Positions 17,081 to 26,084 of a DNA stretch of 64,000 nt are shown here, piece after piece. The stretch is from a virus, in the IMG/VR virus record IMGVR_UViG_3300040751_002080, positions 1 through 64,000 of that record; one strand, written 5' to 3'. Position 1 is the stretch's first letter, and every line of letters begins with the position of its first letter. The notes below the pieces were generated by a model that saw only the letters and a program-made list of their open reading frames with translations, was not told where the DNA came from and did no database searches. The position numbers were made by a program, and so were the translations under genes.

Positions 17081-18257
17081 TTTTGTTTTCCTTATCTACA
17101 GTTTTTAATATGCGTATTATAGATAAATCTTTATTTTCTTCTTTAACCTCTTCTTGCAGAATTGGTTCTAAGTTCTTTGTGTTTTTATAAAAAATATCTA
17201 ACGCTGTATTAGTATTTAATGCTTTTGGAGAACACAATCCGCAGCCACAATAACTTTTAGGACATTTAATAAAAGGAATCTTACCTTCATTTAGTGTTTT
17301 TTCAAGTTTGTTGTTGATTAGATCAAAGCGGCTTGCTTTGCCAATTGGACCAACTTGACCATCCATATTAACTTGACAAGTTTGATGATGCCATACTCCG
17401 TCAAGTTCACTGTTTATAAAAAGAAAATCCCAGTTAATCATACAGTTCCAACCTTTAAAGTTGTTAGTAGGAACAAAAGATCCTACTGTCCATTTATCAT
17501 CTATACACAAATCAAGTTTTCTTCCGGCACAACATGGGCGACCAATATTTTGTGCCATTTCGCAACTCTTGGCTTTTTTATTTACTGTTTCTTTTTTACC
17601 TCTACTCCAATAGTCTTTGAACCATTGATGTTGTTCTTCTGTATAAATGTGTGCAGATCCATCTTCAACATCTTTAGGATTTCCACTATCACCAATAATT
17701 CTAGGAGTATAACGTACACCAAGTTCATCTAGCCAATCTGCAACAGCGATGCATTCGGCAAAATAATCTTTGTGGAACATCAAGTTTATTCTAAAGTTAT
17801 AATCAGCTTCTTTCATTGCAATAATATTATTACGAACTAGTTTTTCTTCGAGTTTACTTTGCTCGGCATGCCAACTTAATGTACAACTGTCGATGTTATC
17901 AATGATCTGTTGACATTTTTTAGGAGTATAACATCCATTGGTTGTAATATTGGTCTTTACTTTAGGATATTCCTCGTTACAATATTCAATAAAGTCAAAA
18001 AAGTCTGGATTAATAGTTGGTTCGCCGCCTGTAAATGCCAACGTTGTTTTTTTAGGTACTGTACGATACTTGTCATACATTTCACTATACTTAACAACAC
18101 CGTCTAATGTATGTTTAAGAGTTTCAAGTGTAGTGTTAGGTGAAGTTTTATTACTATGATGCGGACCACAATAAGTACAAGCATATGTACATCGTCTTCC
18201 TAAATCCCATACTACATCAAAACTATCATTATCTACTTGATTAATTGCGCTGAACAT
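17061..18257 (-). CDS. Radical SAM protein with cysteine-rich C-terminus
   Basis: The 398-residue protein starts with WDLGRRCTYACTYC (C23, C27, C30) and has TGGEPTINPDF. Its C-terminal half contains CCAGR, GWNCMINWDFLF, HHQTCQVNMDGQVGPIG and a dense cysteine cluster (KCPKSYCGCGLCSPKA), suggesting one or two auxiliary Fe-S clusters of the SPASM kind. It is a close paralog of 27761-28915, in which the same blocks occur in the same order. The start overlaps the end of the oxygenase gene upstream. Such enzymes often act on peptides or carry out multi-step oxidations. Strong family call; reaction unknown. Confidence 0.9.
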   Translation of the reverse strand: MFSAINQVDNDSFDVVWDLGRRCTYACTYCGPHHSNKTSPNTTLETLKHTLDGVVKYSEMYDKYRTVPKKTTLAFTGGEPTINPDFFDFIEYCNEEYPKVKTNITTNGCYTPKKCQQIIDNIDSCTLSWHAEQSKLEEKLVRNNIIAMKEADYNFRINLMFHKDYFAECIAVADWLDELGVRYTPRIIGDSGNPKDVEDGSAHIYTEEQHQWFKDYWSRGKKETVNKKAKSCEMAQNIGRPCCAGRKLDLCIDDKWTVGSFVPTNNFKGWNCMINWDFLFINSELDGVWHHQTCQVNMDGQVGPIGKASRFDLINNKLEKTLNEGKIPFIKCPKSYCGCGLCSPKALNTNTALDIFYKNTKNLEPILQEEVKEENKDLSIIRILKTVDKENKNVLRRR

Positions 18258-18918
18258 CTATTGATCCAAATCCTATTATTGCACGTTTATATTCTACTGA
18301 AGTTTCGGGTAAGTTATTATTACTTAAAAACCAACTGCTACTATGCCAACGTTTTGCATCAAATAACATTGCTGTTCCTATTTTCCATTCATATACACTA
18401 TGAACTTTTAAATCTGCATACTCTTTAGCATATGCTGTATCAGCAGGATTATAACGTTGTACTTCTTTATCGTATTCCCATTTATCTCTATATACAAACA
18501 CTTCGTTATTATCACGATATCGCATTTCGCCTTTTGTATAGATTAACTTTCGAGGAATAGCAGAAACTCTATTATAGTTTACTGTATACGGTTGTTTGCA
18601 TTTCCATTCAAGTGGAATAATCAAACCCACAACTACATGACATTCTATTTTTTCATCCCAAGGCACTGTATCAAAATCGGTATGCAACCCTGCAGGTTCG
18701 CCACTATGAAAGTAATCAAAATGCCAATCATTAAAATTTCCTGTAAGATTATTTGCAAAATCACGTAAGTTATTTTTAATATCTTTAGGAACCGCACAAA
18801 AATAATTAAAGTTTTTTGTACCAGTTAGTTTTATATCTGATGTACTAAACATCTTATTTGCTAACTCTTTATGAAAATTTATATCTAAATCAATGTTGTG
18901 TGTACCAAAATTATACAT
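18241..18918 (-). CDS. 2OG/Fe(II) oxygenase-like protein
   Basis: A 225-residue protein with H79 and D81 in AGLHTDFD and a distal H192 in AKRWHSSSW, with YKR some 20 residues later as a possible 2-oxoglutarate anchor. Between them is a long insert with VFVYRDKWEYDKEVQRYNP, in the place of the WKPEQDF-type insert of the oxygenases at 8592-9254 and 10990-11715. Together these three form one subfamily. The AAGGAAG ribosome-binding site is good. It sits between a radical SAM gene and a methyltransferase, suggesting successive steps on a common substrate. Confidence 0.72.
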   Translation of the reverse strand: MYNFGTHNIDLDINFHKELANKMFSTSDIKLTGTKNFNYFCAVPKDIKNNLRDFANNLTGNFNDWHFDYFHSGEPAGLHTDFDTVPWDEKIECHVVVGLIIPLEWKCKQPYTVNYNRVSAIPRKLIYTKGEMRYRDNNEVFVYRDKWEYDKEVQRYNPADTAYAKEYADLKVHSVYEWKIGTAMLFDAKRWHSSSWFLSNNNLPETSVEYKRAIIGFGSIDVQRN

Positions 18919-18919
18919 A

Positions 18920-19444
18920 TTACTTCCTTATTATAAACGAGCCTTTGCATTTATCAACTATTTTATGATCACATATTACTTTTTCAATTATTGGGCCATA
19001 TTTTTTATGGGTTAAGTTTCTTCCTATAATAATACCATTGTCCTTTAAAAACGAAAATGCTTTATTATAAGAGCTTTTCCAATCTACACTACTACTTACC
19101 AGTCCCATACTTATAATATCATATTTTTGAGAGGTTTCAAAATTTTCAAAATATACCTCATGTGTTTCTGCATAAGGACAGTGTGATTTAAACATATCAA
19201 CGGTTATAACTTCTTTTAAGTTTCCAGGATCAAAATATCCTTTTTCCCAGTCAACTTGTAATCTTACATTTTCTTGCTCCCACGGATCGACTGCTGTATA
19301 TTTCCATTTAGGATGACTATCATAAAGATAGGAAAATAGTCTTCCATTTGCTGAACCAACTTCTAAAATATTTCCAACAGGAGATGCCATTTGTTTTTTT
19401 ACAAACTCCATTTCCTGCAAACTAATCCATCCTTCAGTTATCAT
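18920..19444 (-). CDS. Class I SAM-dependent methyltransferase-like
   Basis: A 174-residue protein with motif I ILEVGSANGRLF, an acidic motif II (YTAVDPW) and later EVYFENFETSQKYDIISMG and GIIIGRN, the standard order of a Rossmann methyltransferase. The ATG at 19444 was preferred over an upstream TTG (19459) because GGAG lies 9 bases before it and because it lines up with the start of its paralog. It overlaps the upstream paralog by 4 bases. The two are tandem copies. The normal motif I (GxGxG) reads GSANG here, so a catalytic role is likely but not assured. Confidence 0.75.
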   Translation of the reverse strand: MITEGWISLQEMEFVKKQMASPVGNILEVGSANGRLFSYLYDSHPKWKYTAVDPWEQENVRLQVDWEKGYFDPGNLKEVITVDMFKSHCPYAETHEVYFENFETSQKYDIISMGLVSSSVDWKSSYNKAFSFLKDNGIIIGRNLTHKKYGPIIEKVICDHKIVDKCKGSFIIRK

Positions 19445-20088
19445 GTCTTTAATCTCCAACTTAATGAATCTTCATCATAATACCTATCGCTTTCTGGTAT
19501 ATGTTTCCAACGGGTTCCGTCTATAACAAAACTTCCTTTTTCACTGTCTAATATGATATATTTTTTTATAGCATATGCAATCGAATATTTTACACCAGGA
19601 TGACCGTCTGGTCTATTAATTGCCCCAGTGCGATCGTATATATTTCTTCCTATAATAACTCCGCCGGGTTTTAATAGTGTAAATGCTTTGTTATAAACGC
19701 TTGGCCAATCTACGTTAGGATTATTCATACCCATACTAATAACATCAAACTTCTTATCAGTTTCAAACTCTTCAAAGTCACAAGCATGATGTTCAGCAAA
19801 AGGTATATTATTCTGTAACATTTCATTAGTCACACGTGGTCCACGATTTCCATCGAGCCAATATCGTTTATTATAATCAAGTTGTATATGTACTTCTCTT
19901 GCGTGTAACGGGTCAACACTTACATAGTTCCATTGTCTATGTCGACTATATAAAAAATCAAACAATCTTCCTACTGCACTACCTGTTTCGAGTATATCAC
20001 CTGTATCAGATTTCATCCATTTACTTACTAAACCGCATTCTTTTCTGCTTATCCAGCCATCTAATAACGGTGCTTCGTTGCTTATCAT
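19441..20088 (-). CDS. Class I SAM-dependent methyltransferase-like
   Basis: A 215-residue protein from the ATG at 20088 (MISNEAPLLDGW), chosen because it carries a GGAAG ribosome-binding site and an ATGA overlap with the gene upstream; a longer form from 20133 is possible but less likely. It has ILETGSAVGRLFDFL, a VSVDPLH segment, a DFEEFETDKKFDVISMG stretch and a VIIGRNI strand, in the same order as the downstream paralog. It also has an additional C-terminal tail. Predicted SAM-dependent methyl transfer to O, N or C. Between the two methyltransferases and the QueC-like gene the genes overlap by only 4 bases each, so they are translationally coupled. Confidence 0.76.
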   Translation of the reverse strand: MISNEAPLLDGWISRKECGLVSKWMKSDTGDILETGSAVGRLFDFLYSRHRQWNYVSVDPLHAREVHIQLDYNKRYWLDGNRGPRVTNEMLQNNIPFAEHHACDFEEFETDKKFDVISMGMNNPNVDWPSVYNKAFTLLKPGGVIIGRNIYDRTGAINRPDGHPGVKYSIAYAIKKYIILDSEKGSFVIDGTRWKHIPESDRYYDEDSLSWRLKT

Positions 20089-20831
20089 ACAATTCTTCCA
20101 AATCCATAATATCTTTCTAAACAAAAGAAACAATAGTTACAATGAACCAGATCATCATGAGTGTATCTAGGAAAATCTTCACAACTGAATGTTAGTGGAT
20201 ATAGGTCTTCAAATACTCCATATTGATGATATAAATCATTTACAGCTCTTTTATCAGATTGAATAAATGGTCTTACTGATGTAAATACCGGGCCGGTAAA
20301 TCCGCCATCTTGATCCATCCCTTCTCCACGCTGAATTATGTGACTATGCCATTGCACAGTATCTCGTGTTTTATCTCTTTTAATATCTATGTGATAGTTT
20401 ACTCTTTCTAAATCTAACTCAAACTTATGATTATTGTCTACAAAGAATTGTTTAAATTTATCTACAGGCGGATTTAAAGTTAGCCCAGAATAACTAACTT
20501 CAATGTTATATTTACTTATTGCATCGTTTGTTAATATTCGAATCCCTGCTTCGTATTCGTGTCCAAGAAGCTGACTATCATGTTTATCATGGTAAAGTAC
20601 AATACGCTCGGTAGGATATTTGCCTGTCATTTCGCCAACTTTTTTGATTATATTATTAGCACCATGACTGTACCACCATTTTAATTTTGTATCTAGTGTA
20701 AGTGTATAAATTTCGACATCTGGTTGATCTTTATAGTGATCACACACTGCATAATAAATAATAGCACTATCTGCTCCGCCACTTAGCTTTACTGCAACTC
20801 TTTTTACACCTGGTTCAAAATATATTTCCAT
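20085..20831 (-). CDS. QueC-like PP-loop enzyme
   Basis: A 248-residue protein with the PP-loop SGGADS at residues 17-22 and a C-terminal QueC-type zinc motif: TFSCED, then HCNYCFFCLERY (CxxCxxC followed by ER). A SGLTLNPPVD stretch in the middle is shared with the paralogs at 31049 and 15349. In the queuosine pathway QueC uses ATP and ammonia to turn a carboxylate into a nitrile. Here no QueD, QueE, GTP cyclohydrolase or transglycosylase gene is nearby, so another carboxylate is the probable substrate. It lies between a methyltransferase and a PLP enzyme, with overlaps of 4 and 1 base. Confidence 0.82.
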   Translation of the reverse strand: MEIYFEPGVKRVAVKLSGGADSAIIYYAVCDHYKDQPDVEIYTLTLDTKLKWWYSHGANNIIKKVGEMTGKYPTERIVLYHDKHDSQLLGHEYEAGIRILTNDAISKYNIEVSYSGLTLNPPVDKFKQFFVDNNHKFELDLERVNYHIDIKRDKTRDTVQWHSHIIQRGEGMDQDGGFTGPVFTSVRPFIQSDKRAVNDLYHQYGVFEDLYPLTFSCEDFPRYTHDDLVHCNYCFFCLERYYGFGRIV

Positions 20832-21754
20832 TACGATCTTTCCATTTTTTCAACTTCGTTAAGACCTTTATCAGTTCCACGTTCATCAAATATACCTTCA
20901 ATTAGAAAACGCAATGGTGTACGTACACCAAACTGATGAGTTCCATCATCATCATCTAGCCAGCCAACATGTATACTATTTGATTCTTTTAAACTAAAAT
21001 CTTTACATACTTTACTATATAGATCTCCGTAATTTGCCCACCAATAATCAGGACCAAAGTGTTTCATTGCTTCTACACCTATCCACATATCGCTAACATT
21101 TGCATAAGCAAAATCATTCATAATGCTTATAGGTCCTACAGTTTTTTCTTTTGTATACCGTATACCTATACGTTGACTACCCATACCTAGTGCTTTTGAC
21201 AAACTTACGCTAACACTTTTTATTGCAGGATGTGTGACATCAAATTCAAAGTTGCGACACTGCCCAAACCATGCTCCGTCAATGTGAACCGGTATATCAT
21301 GTTCATCACAATAATCTAATAACAAATCAAAATTATCGTGATAGCCGGTAGTAATACAACTAGGATAACTTACAATAAAAACATCTCCTTTGTTTAGTTG
21401 TGTATAATGCGTTATTTGCTTTACATTAAAATCTGTTAACCGTCTATGATACTTATATTCTCCTTTGTACGTAGCTATATTAGCACCGTGCAGCTGATGT
21501 AGTTCATCTAATTGATGTGTAGTGCCAAGTATAGCGTCTCTGCGTTTAAAGTTTTCTAATCCTGTGTATTTTATGTGTTTATGTGCATGTATCCAAGCGT
21601 CTACTTCTTTAAGAAAAACTTCTGTATAGGCATGTGGATCTTTTGGATAATCGTTCATACTTAGATTTTGTCTAAACTTTGTAAACTTACTAAGGTACAT
21701 AGGACGTTGTCGTCTTGTTCCTAGCATATCAAATGTTATATCGTTATATTCCAT
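20831..21754 (-). CDS. Fold-type-I PLP enzyme (decarboxylase/lyase-like)
   Basis: The 307-residue protein has the PLP marks of fold type I: VHIDGAWFG with Asp159 for the pyridine nitrogen, and SVSLSKALGMG with the probable Schiff-base Lys187. The order and the HIDGAWFG motif resemble group II decarboxylases, such as histidine decarboxylase, more than aminotransferases. It is also short for that family (about 380 or more). It could decarboxylate an amino acid, make an amine, or act on a beta-substituted amino acid. It overlaps the SGNH gene upstream by 11 bases and the QueC-like gene downstream by 1 base. Good fold call, uncertain reaction. Confidence 0.75.
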   Translation of the reverse strand: MEYNDITFDMLGTRRQRPMYLSKFTKFRQNLSMNDYPKDPHAYTEVFLKEVDAWIHAHKHIKYTGLENFKRRDAILGTTHQLDELHQLHGANIATYKGEYKYHRRLTDFNVKQITHYTQLNKGDVFIVSYPSCITTGYHDNFDLLLDYCDEHDIPVHIDGAWFGQCRNFEFDVTHPAIKSVSVSLSKALGMGSQRIGIRYTKEKTVGPISIMNDFAYANVSDMWIGVEAMKHFGPDYWWANYGDLYSKVCKDFSLKESNSIHVGWLDDDDGTHQFGVRTPLRFLIEGIFDERGTDKGLNEVEKMERS

Positions 21755-22445
21755 CTATTCTCTCTTTGATATATTTAAATATTTTTATATTTGAATCAAT
21801 CCCTGGGTGATCAAAATCTCTTGCAACATCAATATAAAAAATATCATCGGCATTGGATGGATCAAATATTGAAAAATTTACAAAAGATATATTATGTTTA
21901 GCAAGCAACCAATATGTCTGGCATTGTGATATTTCGCTATATTGTTGTAAACTTTCCATAGTTTCTGTTGCTTGTTTTAAATCAGTTGATTGCAATCTAG
22001 TTGTTCCATAAAACAGCCTAAGTTTATTAGGCCATTGTAATATAACTATCTTTGGTAGTTTGTATCCACTATTTAATAGTTGTAATAAATTATCTTTTAT
22101 AAGATTGCACGATCCTCCTGAAACTCCAAGGTTTAATACTGGTATATTATAATGAGATTCTAGTAAGTCGGTATACCTATGTTCTTTGTGCAGAGAATGT
22201 CCAAACGTATGACTACAACCTAATGCTAATATATAATCAGTATCAGGTGGCAAAACATGATTGCATCTATATCCAAATTTATTTATAGTATAATCTATAG
22301 GATTTTTAAAATAAAATCCGTCCTTATAAGTTTTTATCTTTTTTTTATTATGATAAAATAACTTTTCTTCATTAGCATCTTGAAATAGAAGAGATTTATT
22401 ACAAAAATTTGAAGTGCTTACTGTAAGAAAGGGATCTATATCCAT
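21744..22445 (-). CDS. SGNH/GDSL-like hydrolase
   Basis: A 233-residue protein with LALGCSHTFGHS at 74-84 (the nucleophile Ser78 in block I), NLGVSGGSCN (block II glycine), and a C-terminal ARDFDHPG that supplies the DxxH catalytic pair. SGNH enzymes hydrolyse esters or deacetylate sugars, or transfer acyl groups to polysaccharides. No signal peptide is visible. A second, distant SGNH protein lies at 36601-37272. In this island it could remove or transfer an acyl group placed by a GNAT protein. It overlaps a radical SAM gene upstream by 10 bases. Confidence 0.75.
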   Translation of the reverse strand: MDIDPFLTVSTSNFCNKSLLFQDANEEKLFYHNKKKIKTYKDGFYFKNPIDYTINKFGYRCNHVLPPDTDYILALGCSHTFGHSLHKEHRYTDLLESHYNIPVLNLGVSGGSCNLIKDNLLQLLNSGYKLPKIVILQWPNKLRLFYGTTRLQSTDLKQATETMESLQQYSEISQCQTYWLLAKHNISFVNFSIFDPSNADDIFYIDVARDFDHPGIDSNIKIFKYIKERIDGI

Positions 22446-23332
22446 TTTTCAACTACCGCATCTAACTTACAAGGACATGCACGATAATCACATATTATTG
22501 GATCATCGGGCAATGTATACTTGCCTGTTTTAATATTACCTAAACTTCCGCCGACACCTTTGGTACAGCGTTTGATATTTCCATCAGGTTCTACCATTAG
22601 ACGTCTAATACCTGCTGTACAAGACCATCCTGTAAACTTATGTAAGTTTTGATCTAATACTTTCATAAACTTTATTGGTGTTCCGTCATAATGTAAGGTT
22701 TGTGGTATTTTCCAATCAATACCAAATGGTTTCATTTTATTACAACTATTATTTTGTATCCAGTCTCTTTGTTCTTCGGTATATTCAAAATAACTAGTTC
22801 CGTCAATGCTGGTTCTAGTAAACTTTGGGGTTATTTCAACATTAAGCTCTGATAGTCTTTCGTATAAAATTTTAGCTCTCTCATAGTTGTCAGGTACAAT
22901 CATTAGAGGAATACTTACACTTGCTTTATGTTGCATTATTTTAGCAACTTCAACAAAATGATCGTCGTCTGCTTCTTCTGCATGCCAGCTTAGAAATACA
23001 AACGACCTTTGTGCTTTAAAAGATTCCCAATAACGAAGTGTCCGGCTTGCATTTGTAGCATATTCAACAAACACATCTTCGTCACTGATAGTATCAACAA
23101 ACTCTTGAAACTTAGGCCAAACAGTAGGTTCGCCGCCTAATATTTCTACATAAACATATTTGTTTCTTTTTTTAACTTCTTGTATTAAATCAAGATATGG
23201 TTGCCAGTTTACGGGCCAACGATGGCTTCCGTCTCTATGATAATCATTACAATAACTACAACTAAAGTTACATACATTATGAACAAATAAAGTTAATATA
23301 CAACAATCAAGGTTTTCATTAGTTATTCTCAT
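22436..23332 (-). CDS. Radical SAM protein with SPASM-like C-terminus
   Basis: A 298-residue protein with VHNVCNFSCSYC (C21, C25, C28), LGGEPTVWP and the C-terminal block GWSCTAGI, IKRCTKG, SLGNIKTG, YRACPCK. It is a shorter relative of 13140-14252, which has the same GWSC-AG and GNI-TG elements. The ATG at 23332 was taken rather than the TTG 3 bases earlier because AAGGA lies 8 bases upstream. It overlaps the twitch radical SAM gene upstream by 14 bases. Predicted peptide or small-molecule modification using an additional Fe-S cluster. Confidence 0.88.
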   Translation of the reverse strand: MRITNENLDCCILTLFVHNVCNFSCSYCNDYHRDGSHRWPVNWQPYLDLIQEVKKRNKYVYVEILGGEPTVWPKFQEFVDTISDEDVFVEYATNASRTLRYWESFKAQRSFVFLSWHAEEADDDHFVEVAKIMQHKASVSIPLMIVPDNYERAKILYERLSELNVEITPKFTRTSIDGTSYFEYTEEQRDWIQNNSCNKMKPFGIDWKIPQTLHYDGTPIKFMKVLDQNLHKFTGWSCTAGIRRLMVEPDGNIKRCTKGVGGSLGNIKTGKYTLPDDPIICDYRACPCKLDAVVEKWI

Positions 23333-24668
23333 CAAACAAATCCTTGTATTGTGGAACTATATCTAATACATTTTGATTACGTATTTTATCAAGCCGATTG
23401 GTTGTGTCGATAAATGTTGGAAGATGTTCACTATAATCTTCGCTGTACATAAAGCGTTCAACTTTAGTTAATATATCAACAAAATTATTTTTTATTTTTT
23501 CATTGTACGATGTACTATCAATCCATTGTTTGTGTTCAAAAAATGTATCACTTACTTTATCCTTTAAATACTGAGGCAATATTTTAACATTATAATGTTT
23601 TGGAGCATGACACATGTGATATGTTATAATAGGTTTAGCAGTAGTAACTGGATTAAACTTTTCTAATCCACTTTCTTCTAACTTCCAACGCATAAAATCT
23701 GGCAAATGAAAAAGATTTAATGGAGTTACTGTATAAGTAAACCAACCTTTTAAGTTTATATTTTTATTTTTTTCTAATAACTCCATATTTTTATATACTT
23801 TGTTCCAATTTGCAGGAGCTCGTTGATAGTTAAACACATCGCCATATCCGTCAATACTAGCACCTATACGTATTTGTTTAAACTGTTCCCACAACTTAAT
23901 AATACCAGGGGTAACATTTGTTAAGTTGCTGTTATACTCAATTTCAATATTACTGCTGTTTCCATTTGCTACCAATCTTTCAAGTAATTCTAAATGTTCA
24001 TCAATGATTAATGGCTCGCCACCAACAATGTACATACGTTTTGTATTACCTGTGTGTTTTTCAAACTGATTCCAAAACCAGTTGCTTTGTTTAAACCAGT
24101 TATAACTATCTGTTTCCCATCTACCTTTGGAGTTTTTTTCTAACACAACAGTACCATGAGTGTCGTTAAACTCTGGTTTGCCTTTTAACTTTACATAATC
24201 ATTAAACCATGTATGACTTTCTGTTGGCCCGCACATTCTACATTTTAGATTGCAGAAGTTTCCATAACGAATATCAAAAAACTCTATTGGTTGAGCATTA
24301 GTATCAATACTGCCATCGTCATTTGTAACAGCTCTAGCTGCTTCTACATCAAAATCACCGCTGTATTCTCCCCATTCTAATACTTCGTGTTCTCTTCGAC
24401 TTTTAATACCGTTTATTTCTTCTTGTCGGCAACGTTCACACTCAGGGTGCCATTCATCATTGAGCATCTTTAATCTAACTTCATTTAATAGTTCTGCGTT
24501 CCTTGCATCGTCTATTTCATGTTTGCCTATATTATAGGGTGTTCCGTCGGCTTTCCTAACTATACCTCTATTCTTAGTATAGCTATTGGTGTTACAACAT
24601 ATGCGTATATCGCCGTTGTTTCTAATATTGATACTATTCCACGGCATAGGACAAAAAGTTTTACTCAT
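23319..24668 (-). CDS. Radical SAM protein with N-terminal twitch domain
   Basis: The 449-residue protein starts with a small cysteine domain, C6PMPWNSINI and DIRICC (C24, C25), then CERC near residue 77, and only afterwards the radical SAM motif CNLKCRMC (C139, C143, C146) after IRYGN, with GGEPL in the later part. A twitch domain placed before the SAM domain distinguishes the subfamily. The same layout occurs in 24661-26040, 26085-27230, 31908-33305 and 34363-35538, and in more divergent form in 29722-31056 and 45040-46413. The twitch cysteines likely hold a [4Fe-4S] cluster used for electron transfer or substrate binding. The N-terminal 'CxxPW...DGxxRxCC' pattern is recalled from radical SAM proteins of marine phages. 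Confidence 0.92.
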   Translation of the reverse strand: MSKTFCPMPWNSINIRNNGDIRICCNTNSYTKNRGIVRKADGTPYNIGKHEIDDARNAELLNEVRLKMLNDEWHPECERCRQEEINGIKSRREHEVLEWGEYSGDFDVEAARAVTNDDGSIDTNAQPIEFFDIRYGNFCNLKCRMCGPTESHTWFNDYVKLKGKPEFNDTHGTVVLEKNSKGRWETDSYNWFKQSNWFWNQFEKHTGNTKRMYIVGGEPLIIDEHLELLERLVANGNSSNIEIEYNSNLTNVTPGIIKLWEQFKQIRIGASIDGYGDVFNYQRAPANWNKVYKNMELLEKNKNINLKGWFTYTVTPLNLFHLPDFMRWKLEESGLEKFNPVTTAKPIITYHMCHAPKHYNVKILPQYLKDKVSDTFFEHKQWIDSTSYNEKIKNNFVDILTKVERFMYSEDYSEHLPTFIDTTNRLDKIRNQNVLDIVPQYKDLFDENN

Positions 24669-26040
24669 CTTTAGGTTCTGTATCCTTTAATAAATCGTAA
24701 AGCTCTGGAATATAATCTTCAATACTATGGTTACGTATCTTATCCAATCTACGAGTTGCTTCCCAAAACTGCGGAAGTGCATCGCTAAAATCTTTAGCAT
24801 ACATATAACTGCTGTACTGATCTAATAGTTTTATTACTTCTTTTTTAGAAGCTTCTTTTCTATGATCTGGCCAATTTGTGTCATCGATTAACTTTGTAAG
24901 ACGTGGTTTATATTCTTCATACTTGGCATGAACTGCATCTTTTGCAAACTTGGGCAACATACGCATATTTAGAAAACGTGGACCGTGTAACGGATGCGGA
25001 GTTATTACTGGTCTCCAGTTATCATCGTTTACTTTTGGCATTTTGTTTAAAATAATCCATTCCATAAATTCAGGAAAATGTAATGCATTAAAAACATTGA
25101 TAGTAGCAGCAATCCATACTTTATAGTTGCCTTCGGCTGTTGCAAACTTTTGTAAGTTTTCGTGTATTTTATCAAAATGACTCGGGTATCGCATGTAATG
25201 ATTTATTTCTCCAATACCGTCAATACTAGCACCAATATTGATGCGTTTAAAATGTTTCCAAACATCCCATGCACGTTGCGGAACATTTGTAAGATTGGTA
25301 TTATACTCTACAATAATTTTATGAGCATGTCCTTCGTCTACACACTTTTGTAAAAATTCATAATGTCTGTCAATCATTAGTGGTTCGCCGCCAACAATAT
25401 AAAGTTTTTTTATTTCACTAATATTAGCGTCCATTTGTTCCCAGTAATGGTCGCTTTGATGCCAATCGTACACATTTACATCTGGTTCAAACTTGCCTTT
25501 AGCATTTTTAACAAGGTTAACAGGGCCGTGACTATCTTTGTACTTAGGTCCCCAAAGTTTAACCTGGTCTTCATACCACATACTACTATCAGTTGGTCCG
25601 CACATACGACAACGTAAGTTGCAAAGATTACCAAATCTTACATCATAAAAACTACAGTCAATTTTATCTACATCAATAGTGCCATCTTCTTGTGTATGAG
25701 ATAATAACTCATCCCATTTATAATCACCTGTGTTAATCCAAATTTCATTTTCATAACTTTGACGACTACGCATGCCTGCTTCGGATTCTGTTTGACAACG
25801 AACACACTCAGGATGCCATTTGTCTTCCATCATATATTGACGTATTTCTTTGCTTAACTTACTGTTTCGTGTATCTTTAAGATTAGCAGTACGAGCATTA
25901 TAAGGTCGGCCTGTATCGTCTTTGAGTGTGCCGCCTGTTGGTCCATGTTGTGCTTGACAACATACACGAATATCGCCATTAGCACGGAGACTTTGACTCA
26001 TCCATGGAATTGGGCACAACGTATTACTGTTACAGGTCAT
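24661..26040 (-). CDS. Radical SAM protein with N-terminal twitch domain
   Basis: A 459-residue paralog of the previous gene. C9PIPWMSQSL, DIRVCC (C27, C28), HPECVRC, then FGNLCNLRCRMCGP (C140, C144, C147) and a GGEPLMID loop. The C-terminal half keeps IGASIDG and a run of shared helices with 23319-24668, and both proteins end with a TRRLDKIR/TNRLDKIR stretch. The tandem arrangement points to duplication, with divergence across the whole length. The ATG has a GGAGAAC site. A 44-base gap upstream (26041-26084) holds a TATAAT-like hexamer but no fitting -35 box, so an internal promoter is not supported. It overlaps the downstream paralog by 8 bases. Confidence 0.92.
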   Translation of the reverse strand: MTCNSNTLCPIPWMSQSLRANGDIRVCCQAQHGPTGGTLKDDTGRPYNARTANLKDTRNSKLSKEIRQYMMEDKWHPECVRCQTESEAGMRSRQSYENEIWINTGDYKWDELLSHTQEDGTIDVDKIDCSFYDVRFGNLCNLRCRMCGPTDSSMWYEDQVKLWGPKYKDSHGPVNLVKNAKGKFEPDVNVYDWHQSDHYWEQMDANISEIKKLYIVGGEPLMIDRHYEFLQKCVDEGHAHKIIVEYNTNLTNVPQRAWDVWKHFKRINIGASIDGIGEINHYMRYPSHFDKIHENLQKFATAEGNYKVWIAATINVFNALHFPEFMEWIILNKMPKVNDDNWRPVITPHPLHGPRFLNMRMLPKFAKDAVHAKYEEYKPRLTKLIDDTNWPDHRKEASKKEVIKLLDQYSSYMYAKDFSDALPQFWEATRRLDKIRNHSIEDYIPELYDLLKDTEPKDE

Positions 26041-26084
26041 TAATGTTCTCCATTATATGTGTATTTAACTATTTGGTTATAATA

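Noticed and set aside
26041-26084. Internal promoter in the 44-base gap upstream of the gene at 24661
   Set aside because: A TATAAT is present but no -35 box with acceptable spacing; the ribosome-binding site explains the purine run.
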